Origin: CBDULX01 sp965368175
GTDB taxonomy: Bacteria; Pseudomonadota; Gammaproteobacteria; SZUA-229
Assembly (NCBI GenBank): GCA_965368175.1
Contig: CBDULX010000210.1
Coordinates: 1 to 5,231 of the forward strand
Length of the DNA: 5,231 bases
Reading direction: 5' to 3'
Each line of letters begins with the position of its first letter. Position 1 is the first letter of the stretch. Shown piece by piece: positions 1 through 5,061 of this stretch. Position numbers and translations under genes: made by a program. Below the pieces are notes generated by a model. It searched no databases, had not been told where the DNA came from, and saw only the letters and a list, made by a program, of their open reading frames with translations.

Positions 1-37
1 ATATACTTGATTAGAGGCTCCCTTATATCTCAGGCAT

Positions 38-67
38 AAAAAAAGCTAACCCTGGTTAGCTTTTTTT
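38..67. terminator. Bidirectional Rho-independent terminator
   Basis: GCTAACC (45-51) pairs with GGTTAGC (54-60), giving 6-7 GC-containing pairs. The hairpin is flanked by seven A (38-44) and seven T (61-67), so it has a proper U-tract on either strand. On the minus strand it ends the SCP2-like gene, whose stop codon lies about 60 bases upstream. It could equally end a plus-strand gene arriving from outside the window. Confidence 0.9.
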
Positions 68-79
68 AAATTGCCAAAC

Positions 80-135
80 TTACAACTTACAACTTATGAC
101 TTATGACTTATGACTTATGACTTATGACCTAAGAC
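80..135 (-). repeat. Heptamer tandem repeat after the SCP2-like gene
   Basis: On the minus strand there are five exact GTCATAA units (94-128), then two GTTGTAA units (80-93). The last bases of the gene, GTCTTAG (129-135, including the TAG stop), look like a degenerate first unit, so the array may have grown out of the end of the gene. The period of 7 is not a multiple of 3, so the TAA in each unit rotates through all three frames within 21 bases. The array sits between the stop codon and the terminator. It is a simple-sequence tract likely to vary in copy number by replication slippage; any function is inference. Confidence 0.9.
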
Positions 136-530
136 AAAGCTCTGCTCATCAGTGCAAAGCATTTGACGAATGCACCGGATAACCCGGGATCTTTTACCAT
201 CACCGCATAATCACCTTTGTTGAATTTGATTTTACGTGAAGTATATGCCATGCCCAGCTTCATCAGGCCGGGTGGTTTTTCCAGTAAATGATTCCAGTTA
301 TCCATACTGGCACGTAAATCCCATTTGATATCCTCACCTTTTGGGGGACCGGCAGCAACTACCTTGCCGTCGGTAATTTGAAGTACACAACGTGGCTGTT
401 CCTCACCCTCAATACCAAAAGCAACTATAGAGCTAAATCCCATTCGTCCAAGCTCATCAGCGATACCATCATGACTGTTCCACATTTGCTGGTACTTGAA
501 CGTCCAGTCGGCCGAAAACAGCTCAGACAT
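129..530 (-). CDS. SCP2 sterol-binding domain family protein
   Basis: This is a 133-residue soluble protein without signal peptide or membrane segment, so probably cytoplasmic. It resembles small bacterial stand-alone SCP2-fold proteins, which have a hydrophobic tunnel for fatty-acyl or other lipid ligands. Visible family-like features are the strand pair around residues 35-60 (VAFGIEG, then CVLQITDGKVV), the WDLRAS segment at 70-75 followed by a tryptophan-containing helix, and a C-terminal part with KIKFNKGDY (100-108) and a final hydrophobic helix (about 115-132). The ATG at 528-530 has a GGAG Shine-Dalgarno at 541-544, 10 bases upstream. It is a single-gene unit closed by the terminator at 38-67. 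The ligand cannot be told from sequence. Its nearness to a lipid-type transport operon is suggestive, but the 296-base gap argues for separate transcription. The family call is from pattern recognition without a database search. Confidence 0.8.
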   Translation of the reverse strand: MSELFSADWTFKYQQMWNSHDGIADELGRMGFSSIVAFGIEGEEQPRCVLQITDGKVVAAGPPKGEDIKWDLRASMDNWNHLLEKPPGLMKLGMAYTSRKIKFNKGDYAVMVKDPGLSGAFVKCFALMSRALS

Positions 531-641
531 CGTAATCTTTCTCCAAATGTGATTTATTATTCATATATAAAGTACGCTAAAAACATTAAGCGGCCCATTT
601 CAACATATAAGTATATGGTTATATTGCTAAGTAAGATGCGT

Positions 642-650
642 ATTATCACA
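642..650 (-). promoter_or_regulatory. Possible extended -10 promoter of the SCP2-like gene
   Basis: On the minus strand TGT-GATAAT (650 down to 642) matches an extended -10 element: TGn followed by a hexamer matching TATAAT at 5 of 6 positions. No good -35 lies 16-18 bases upstream, which extended -10 promoters can tolerate. Transcription would start near 635 and leave a leader of about 105 bases. The region is AT-rich, so other weak -10-like matches occur nearer the gene. This is a candidate only. Confidence 0.3.
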
Positions 651-681
651 CAGCATGAATAGAAATTCACCATAAATCAAT

Positions 682-702
682 TAATTGCAAACACCGCAAT
701 TA
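682..702. repeat. Perfect 7-bp inverted repeat in the spacer
   Basis: TAATTGC (682-688) and GCAATTA (696-702) are perfect inverted copies around a 7-base centre. The spot lies downstream of the barrel gene and about 150 bases upstream of the SCP2-like start. As minus-strand RNA it would be a small AU-rich hairpin followed by a mixed ATTGATTTAT stretch, a poor terminator. As DNA it could be a dyad binding site near the candidate SCP2 promoter. The sequence does not decide between these. Confidence 0.4.
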
Positions 703-732
703 CAGAGGTTTACGCCATAATTATCGACCATT

Positions 733-813
733 CGTCAGTTAATTATATGACTGGCGTATCTATTCATCTGAGCCTGGCCAAGCTTCAGGTCACGCAGATG
801 TCATCATATAATT
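733..813. repeat. Nested inverted repeats downstream of the operon
   Basis: AATTATATGA (741-750) and TCATATAATT (804-813) form a perfect 10-bp outer stem. Inside it CATCTG (765-770) pairs with CAGATG (795-800), and inside that CCTG (773-776) pairs with CAGG (786-789). A competing hairpin, CGTCAGT (733-739) with ACTGGCG (750-756), contains one G-T wobble and forms on the plus strand. TACGCCA (711-717) also has an inverted copy at 752-758. The structure starts 14 bases after the last operon stop codon. It has no U-tract on the minus strand, so it may be a 3' mRNA-stabilising structure or a Rho-dependent end region; this is inference. Confidence 0.45.
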
Positions 814-826
814 GATCTGAGATTCC

Positions 827-2134
827 CTAGAAATAATATCGTGCACGAAATTCCAGTCTGTCCTGCACAGGCTTTTCGCCATATTCTGTCCCTTGCTCAC
901 CGGAATTCAAATTCAATCTCAGTCGTAATTCCAGATTGGTCACTCTAGTATAGATTATCTCTGGAGTCATGCTATAGCTCCCATCCTCCAGATTGCCAAT
1001 AAGAATAAGGCTGGTGGTCAAATAAACAATATCAAATGGCTCTTTCTGCGAGAACTTCAGATAAAGATAAGATTCCATGAAATTGGCGTTATTGAATCCA
1101 GCACTGGCTGCGGCCCGCGCTAACTGCTCCAGACTGGAGTCACCCGTGTTTGCGGCCTCATGCAGTAACTGAAAATATTGCTCAGCCTGTTGCTGGTTGT
1201 ATCCAGCCCCATTGTAATAATACTCGGCAATAATAGTGAGGTCTTTATCTGTCAGATAACGCAGGCCCAGCAAATAACGACTGATATCTGATTCCTCAGT
1301 TAACAGAGTATTATCGGATTGCAGCAATGATTTCGATTGTGCATAGACATGTGCAAACTCGCCATGAATTTCAAGATTGGTTGCCAGATTGGTAGAAAAA
1401 TCAAAGCCCCATCGCTGGCTTCGGCTGCCATCGGCCAGATACATGAAATCTAAATCTATATCTCGGTAGAGTAAATAGAGTTTGAACGCTGGATTAAGAG
1501 ATTCTTCCACCCCAAAATCCGAATTTACCTGGTTTTCAACCGGTACCAGCACGGGCGTTAGGGCCATTGTTTTCAACGCTCCCTCACCACTGCGAATCCA
1601 TTCCCCACCAGCCATAACAAATCCTTCACGAGTTAACTCAGGATCACCGGGGTCTTTCGGACGCTCCAGAAAAGCGACTGGATTCCAGGCATAACCCTTA
1701 CCCCATTTAACAGCTTTTTTACCCAGTTCAAATAACAGCTTCTCATTACTTTGCCATTTCACCAGAGCTTCATAAATCTCTAAGTCCTGCTGGTCTTCAA
1801 ACTCACTGTTAACTGAACTGGCATGGCCCGTGAAATCCAGTAACCAGTTTTGTTTCTGATAACTGGCAGACACTTCAAAAGCACTGCTGTAACTATCCAG
1901 TGTATCCAGGTTGTTCTCATCAGGGTATTTCAGGAAATAACCGGCGGAGGCTTCATCCAGCCACTGATACTCGGCCAGCAACTCAATAAAACTGTTTAGC
2001 TCAAATGGCTGCTTGTCAAATTCCGATAAATCAAAACTGAATTCATCAGAACAGGCAGCTTGTGAACTGATCAGGCTAAACAGTGTAAACAAAACCCTGA
2101 CCCAGAATGGGTATAGCTTATTGACGCAGTTCAT
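827..2134 (-). CDS. Exported outer-membrane beta-barrel protein of the ABC operon
   Basis: This gene encodes 435 residues from the ATG at 2132-2134. A hydrophobic signal peptide spans about residues 10-26 (core VRVLFTLFSLISS) with likely cleavage in SQA-AC. The rest is rich in alternating amphipathic strands with many aromatics, and the chain ends in RARYYF. A C-terminal Phe preceded by alternating hydrophobics is the usual BAM recognition signal, so I infer an outer-membrane barrel. A striking motif-rich stretch contains WGKGYAWNP (144-152) and PKDPGDPE (159-166). A polar, alanine-rich, probably helical insert (about 309-350) follows EYYYNGAGYN. I recognise no named family with certainty. 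The gene overlaps the end of the LolA-like gene by 17 bases, suggesting translational coupling. A GTG two codons upstream (2138-2140) is an alternative start; neither has a clear Shine-Dalgarno. It is the probable outer-membrane end of the transport route encoded upstream. Confidence 0.8.
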   Translation of the reverse strand: MNCVNKLYPFWVRVLFTLFSLISSQAACSDEFSFDLSEFDKQPFELNSFIELLAEYQWLDEASAGYFLKYPDENNLDTLDSYSSAFEVSASYQKQNWLLDFTGHASSVNSEFEDQQDLEIYEALVKWQSNEKLLFELGKKAVKWGKGYAWNPVAFLERPKDPGDPELTREGFVMAGGEWIRSGEGALKTMALTPVLVPVENQVNSDFGVEESLNPAFKLYLLYRDIDLDFMYLADGSRSQRWGFDFSTNLATNLEIHGEFAHVYAQSKSLLQSDNTLLTEESDISRYLLGLRYLTDKDLTIIAEYYYNGAGYNQQQAEQYFQLLHEAANTGDSSLEQLARAAASAGFNNANFMESYLYLKFSQKEPFDIVYLTTSLILIGNLEDGSYSMTPEIIYTRVTNLELRLRLNLNSGEQGTEYGEKPVQDRLEFRARYYF

Positions 2135-2855
2135 CCACACGGGACATATAATTTAGAGTAAAAACTTCATCGGCAAATTCACGTTTGCTTATTTTTGCAA
2201 ACAGCATCACCGATTTGTAGCCTTTATACAGGGGGCTGTCGGTTTCCAGCACCGCTGGACGCTTTATGCCATCTCCAAAATCCTTAATATCTTTATAACG
2301 GAGAGTTTTGATTAACATACCACTCGAGGCATAAGCATCAATCACAGTCGGCACCAGTGATTGTTTATCAACCGTCATCTGTAATTTGTCATAGGCTACA
2401 CTGACGGTTTTTGCCTTAAGAGTAAGGCTATAATCACTGGCTGATTGTTGCACATCGATGACATTGTATTCCACGTGATAATCCAGCCTCAGGATATCCG
2501 AGTTGTTAAACACCCCTCCAACTACTGATTGTAAACTGGTAATACGAATTGGCTTGCCGACGCTGGGAATGTACAGCCACATATTATCGCCCTGCCGCAA
2601 ACTGGATCGCCCTTTCTCACTCGCAGGTGACAGGAACAGGGCCAGCATATTGTCACGTCCCTTCTTGATGCTGTAGAGTACAAACTCTTTTTCATCACCA
2701 TCGGGCTCTATGTTAATCAGCTTACGATACATCTCATAACTATCTGGCTGCATATTACGATCTATTTTTTTTAATAGCTCGTTGCCATCGATAGCAACTG
2801 CTGCCTCCTGACCTAACAACATTAAACCGATTAGATAAAATATATATTTAATCAT
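2118..2855 (-). CDS. LolA-like outer membrane lipoprotein-sorting protein
   Basis: This 245-residue protein has a clear signal peptide: short basic N-terminus, hydrophobic core at about residues 4-15, and an AVA cleavage site before Ile22. The mature part is all-beta in character and resembles the LolA_like group annotated 'outer membrane lipoprotein-sorting protein'. The most typical segment is GRSSLRQGDNMWLYIPSVGKP (about residues 82-102), followed by a stretch ending in VEYNV. LolA-fold proteins are half-open barrels that shield acyl chains in the periplasm. The gene lies 17 bases after the permease stop. Its Shine-Dalgarno is weak (GGAA about 10 bases before the ATG), so it probably depends on coupled translation. 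Position between permease and barrel suggests a dedicated periplasmic carrier. It differs enough from ordinary LolA (about 200 residues) that the housekeeping name should not be used. Cargo is unknown. Confidence 0.85.
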   Translation of the reverse strand: MIKYIFYLIGLMLLGQEAAVAIDGNELLKKIDRNMQPDSYEMYRKLINIEPDGDEKEFVLYSIKKGRDNMLALFLSPASEKGRSSLRQGDNMWLYIPSVGKPIRITSLQSVVGGVFNNSDILRLDYHVEYNVIDVQQSASDYSLTLKAKTVSVAYDKLQMTVDKQSLVPTVIDAYASSGMLIKTLRYKDIKDFGDGIKRPAVLETDSPLYKGYKSVMLFAKISKREFADEVFTLNYMSRVDELRQ

Positions 2856-2872
2856 ATTTATTTTTCCAGATA

Positions 2873-4120
2873 TTAAACATGACGTAAGGCGTCAATGGGT
2901 TCCATACGTGATGCTTTCCAGGCCGGTTGCGCAGTGGCGAGCACCGATACCGCAACCACTATGCCACTCATGGTCATTATTTCCATAAAATTGATAACCG
3001 GTGTGAGTATCAGATTTTCCTGTCGTCCAAAATCAAAACTTAATTGCACCGAATTTAAAATTAGAATTACTATTACACTGATAACAGCACCGATAAAACT
3101 ACCGAGCAATCCCAGCAACAATCCTTCACTGAGGAACAGTCCCAGCACCCTGGACGGTAATGTACCAATTGCCGTGATGGTGCCGATTTCCCGAATGCGT
3201 TCATACACCGCCATAATCATCACATTCATAATACTGATCAATACCACAGCAATCAGCATTCCTTTAATAAACAGGGTAAGCATGTCTATCATTTTGGCAA
3301 TATTGGCGAAGGGTGACAATTTTTCCCAACTGTGAATTTCAAAGGCGGGTTTGCCCTGCTGGTTTTTAATCGGTTCGAACAACTCTAGCAATTGCTGACT
3401 AATCTCTTTCAACTGCGCTGGATTTTTCAATCGAATAACCATTTCACTGACTTCGGCCGAATCCATGCGCAACAGTTCTCGTGCATCATCCATGTGGATA
3501 TAACCATCGCGGCCACCGGGGCCGGAAATACCTTCCAGCACGCCCTGAACCACAAAGGTTTTACCATTCACTGAACCATCTTTGTTATTGGCCACCAGTA
3601 CAATGTTATCACCCAGCTTTACTTTCATACCTTTGGCCAGCAACTCTGGTATTAAAATGCTTCCCTTTTCAACCAGTGACGAATCAATCTGGCCTTCTAT
3701 CAATCGACTGGGTAAAAGTGGTGATACGGCGATTTCCTGTTCAGGGTTCACACCATTCAGGCGGATGTTGGTGGTCTCGGTAAAATTACTGAACATGGCA
3801 CCCAGCTTGACCCGTTCTGCCACCGCCTCTATACCGTTGATATCAGCAAGCATTTCATGGACCCTGGCCACCATTTTTTCTTTCATATTCAAATTCAGCG
3901 GCAGGTTATCAATGGAGGCCACATAGCCTTTACGATGTATCTGTATATGGCCCAGCATGGAATCGGTGATCTGCCCTACCATTAAAGCTTTGAAGGACCC
4001 TGATATGGAAATAAATAACAGCACCGCCACCATGCTCAGAGTGATCAACAGGGTGGTTAACAGTGTGCGACGGCGATAGCGCATCAAATTCAATGCGGCC
4101 AGACGAAGTACATTGATCAT
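2873..4120 (-). CDS. FtsX/MacB/LolC-type ABC transporter permease
   Basis: This 415-residue inner-membrane protein has the four-helix layout of the MacB/FtsX/LolCE superfamily. A basic N-terminus (RYRRR, 14-18) precedes TM1 (about 20-41). A large periplasmic domain (about 45-275) follows, then TM2 (about 281-305), TM3 (about 329-357) and TM4 (about 378-398). The cytoplasmic segment ERIREIGTITAIG (307-319) is the family's coupling-helix motif, and the PAWKASRMEPIDALRHV tail is typical. These transporters act mechanically on periplasmic or outer-leaflet substrates rather than moving solutes through a channel. The start codon overlaps the ATPase stop (ATGA, 4117-4120), and a perfect AGGAGG precedes it. 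There is one permease gene rather than a LolC/LolE pair, so a homodimer is expected. No MacA-like adaptor is present, and the ATPase is separate, unlike MacB. The presence of LolA-like and barrel genes favours lipid or lipoprotein handling over efflux. Confidence 0.92.
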   Translation of the reverse strand: MINVLRLAALNLMRYRRRTLLTTLLITLSMVAVLLFISISGSFKALMVGQITDSMLGHIQIHRKGYVASIDNLPLNLNMKEKMVARVHEMLADINGIEAVAERVKLGAMFSNFTETTNIRLNGVNPEQEIAVSPLLPSRLIEGQIDSSLVEKGSILIPELLAKGMKVKLGDNIVLVANNKDGSVNGKTFVVQGVLEGISGPGGRDGYIHMDDARELLRMDSAEVSEMVIRLKNPAQLKEISQQLLELFEPIKNQQGKPAFEIHSWEKLSPFANIAKMIDMLTLFIKGMLIAVVLISIMNVMIMAVYERIREIGTITAIGTLPSRVLGLFLSEGLLLGLLGSFIGAVISVIVILILNSVQLSFDFGRQENLILTPVINFMEIMTMSGIVVAVSVLATAQPAWKASRMEPIDALRHV

Positions 4121-4815
4121 GACGCATCCTCCTGTGGGTGATTACTGGATAACAAACCATCCTCAAGGGTAAATGTCACTTCGGCTTCAGACATGATTTT
4201 CGGGTCATGGGTTGAAAACACAAAGCTGCTGCCAAATTCATCGCGCATGGACTTCATCAGATTAATAATGCGATAGGCAGTATCGTGATCCAGATTCGCG
4301 GTCGGCTCATCGGCCAGCACCAGTCTGGCGTGGGTGACCAGTGCCCGGGCAACCGCTACTCGCTGTTTCTGGCCACCGGATAGCTGATCAGGCCGTTTTT
4401 TCATCTGGTCAGCCATACCCACCGCTTCCAGCATTTCCTCTACCCGCTTCCGGCGTTTCATTCGTGGCCAGTTCTGCACCATCATCAATGGGTATTCCAC
4501 ATTTTCGAATGCACTAAGCACTGGAATCAGATTAAAGTCCTGAAATACGAAACCAATATTATTGCCCCTGAAACGGGCACTCGCATTCCTGTCGAGTGTT
4601 GATATATCGGTTCCCATAACCGATAACTGGCCATTACTGGGTTGATCCAGACAGCCGATCATATTCAACAGAGTACTTTTTCCACTACCGGAGGGGCCGA
4701 CAAAGCTGACGAAAGAAGCAGGCTCAATAGCAAAATCCACACCGCGGATTGCCTTCACAGATACATCACCTGCCTGATAGGTCTTCTCAAGACCAAATGC
4801 AGTTACCAGAGACAT
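4117..4815 (-). CDS. LolD/MacB-type ABC transporter ATP-binding protein
   Basis: This 232-residue ATPase drives the permease encoded next to it. All nucleotide-binding elements are intact: Walker A GPSGSGKST (40-48), Q-loop in FVFQDFNLIP (Gln92), signature LSGGQ (145-149), Walker B LVLADEP (165-171, catalytic Glu170), D-loop NLD (174-176) and H-loop His203. The FVFQDFNLIP...ENVEYPL wording is typical of the LolD/MacB/FtsE branch. I chose the ATG at 4813-4815 because AAGGGA lies 6 bases upstream and MSLVTAFGLEKTY is the usual family N-terminus. An in-frame ATG at 4843-4845 would add ten residues, but it has no Shine-Dalgarno and abuts the palindrome at 4848-4867. It is first in the operon, with a leader of about 50 bases if the predicted promoter is right. 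The gene could be called lolD-like, but housekeeping LolD function is not supported here, so no symbol is given. Confidence 0.95.
   Translation of the reverse strand: MSLVTAFGLEKTYQAGDVSVKAIRGVDFAIEPASFVSFVGPSGSGKSTLLNMIGCLDQPSNGQLSVMGTDISTLDRNASARFRGNNIGFVFQDFNLIPVLSAFENVEYPLMMVQNWPRMKRRKRVEEMLEAVGMADQMKKRPDQLSGGQKQRVAVARALVTHARLVLADEPTANLDHDTAYRIINLMKSMRDEFGSSFVFSTHDPKIMSEAEVTFTLEDGLLSSNHPQEDAS
4128..4133 (-). promoter_or_regulatory. Ribosome binding site of the permease
   Basis: A perfect AGGAGG sits inside the ATPase coding end, 7 bases before the permease ATG. Strong re-initiation at the ATGA overlap is therefore expected. In contrast, the third and fourth genes have weak or no Shine-Dalgarno, so output may fall along the operon. 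Confidence 0.85.
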
Positions 4816-4821
4816 AATTAA

Positions 4822-4827
4822 TCCCTT
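4822..4827 (-). promoter_or_regulatory. Ribosome binding site that fixes the ATPase start
   Basis: AAGGGA on the minus strand is 6 bases before the ATG at 4813-4815. It selects this start over the upstream in-frame ATG at 4843-4845, which has only AT-rich sequence and the palindrome in front of it. Confidence 0.75.
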
Positions 4828-4847
4828 ATGGTTGATGATTTTCATTT

Positions 4848-4867
4848 ACATTAGACTTTTCTAATGT
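4848..4867. promoter_or_regulatory. Perfect 20-bp palindrome at the predicted transcription start
   Basis: ACATTAGA (4848-4855) and TCTAATGT (4860-4867) are perfect inverted copies around CTTT. The predicted -10 element ends at 4872, so transcription should start near 4865, inside the palindrome. A dimeric repressor bound here would block initiation. Alternatively, the transcript would begin ATTAGA-AAAG-TCTAAT, a stem-loop at its very 5' end that could protect the mRNA. The protein, if any, is unknown. Confidence 0.6.
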
Positions 4868-4871
4868 CTGG

Positions 4872-4899
4872 AATATAAACCTAATACGATATTAATCAA
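4872..4899 (-). promoter_or_regulatory. Predicted sigma70-like promoter of the ABC operon
   Basis: The minus strand has TTGATT (4899-4894, 4 of 6 matches to TTGACA), a 16-base spacer and TATATT (4877-4872, 5 of 6 matches to TATAAT). Transcription would start near 4865, about 50 bases before the ATPase ATG. The imperfect -35 fits a promoter helped by an upstream activator such as the FNR-like site at 4928-4941. Confidence 0.55.
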
Positions 4900-4927
4900 T
4901 ATGGACTAGATGGGTATTTATCCATTG

Positions 4928-4941
4928 TTGATGGCAATCAA
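4928..4941. promoter_or_regulatory. FNR/ANR-type binding site
   Basis: TTGAT-GGCA-ATCAA is an exact match to the FNR-family consensus TTGATNNNNATCAA. Its centre (4934.5) is about 69.5 bases upstream of the predicted start at 4865. That is within a couple of bases of -71.5, a known class I activator spacing, given the uncertainty of the start. With ten fixed bases, chance predicts about 0.005 exact matches in a window this size at equal base frequencies, and this one falls in the operon's upstream region. It suggests induction of the operon at low oxygen. Confidence 0.65.
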
Positions 4942-4967
4942 ATATAGCAGCTCAAATTTCAGGCCCT

Positions 4968-4982
4968 GACTGGATACCAGTC
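4968..4982. repeat. 15-bp dyad upstream of the FNR-like site
   Basis: GACTGG (4968-4973) and CCAGTC (4977-4982) form a perfect inverted repeat around ATA. It lies about 110 bases upstream of the predicted transcription start. It could be a second regulator site. As plus-strand RNA it would be a hairpin followed by only TTT, too weak for a terminator. Confidence 0.4.
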
Positions 4983-5061
4983 TTTAAGCTCAATAATAGT
5001 CTTTATGATGATGGAATTAACTGTATTTTATTCTGGATTTATTTGAGCAAGCATAAAGGCC

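Noticed and set aside
80..135. CRISPR array
   Set aside because: The units are 7 bp and directly adjacent, with no spacers and no cas genes.
378..662. Plus-strand open frame of 94 codons starting inside the SCP2-like gene
   Set aside because: More than half of it is antisense to a well-supported gene. The rest runs through AT-rich spacer with low-complexity Ile/Lys/Tyr codons, there is no Shine-Dalgarno, and no domain is visible.
682..702. Rho-independent terminator for the operon at the TAATTGC/GCAATTA hairpin
   Set aside because: The stem is AT-rich, and the following minus-strand sequence is interrupted by G and A instead of a T-run.
2042..2134. Lipoprotein signal (SQAAC) in the barrel protein
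   Set aside because: The residue three before Cys is Gln instead of the usual Leu-like residue. A long strand-rich chain ending in Phe fits an integral barrel better, so ordinary signal peptidase I cleavage is preferred.
2895..3335. Plus-strand open frame of 146 codons antisense to the permease
   Set aside because: The hydrophobic, Ile/Thr/Ser-rich product is what antisense reading of transmembrane codons gives. It lies fully within a gene with clear family motifs. The smaller frames at 1482-1694, 3392-3574, 3481-3783, 3582-3926 and 3930-4166 were rejected for the same reason.
2873..4815. Naming the ABC pair macB or lolCDE
   Set aside because: MacB is a fusion of ATPase and permease and works with MacA and TolC, which are absent here. 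LolCDE has two different permeases and serves the whole cell. The context points to a dedicated system, so no symbol was given.
4117..4845. Longer ATPase form starting at the ATG at 4843-4845
   Set aside because: The ten extra residues do not match the family N-terminus and there is no Shine-Dalgarno. The ATG at 4813-4815 has AAGGGA at 6 bases.
4968..4985. Plus-strand terminator (GACTGG/CCAGTC plus TTT)
   Set aside because: Only three T follow the short stem, and no plus-strand gene precedes it.
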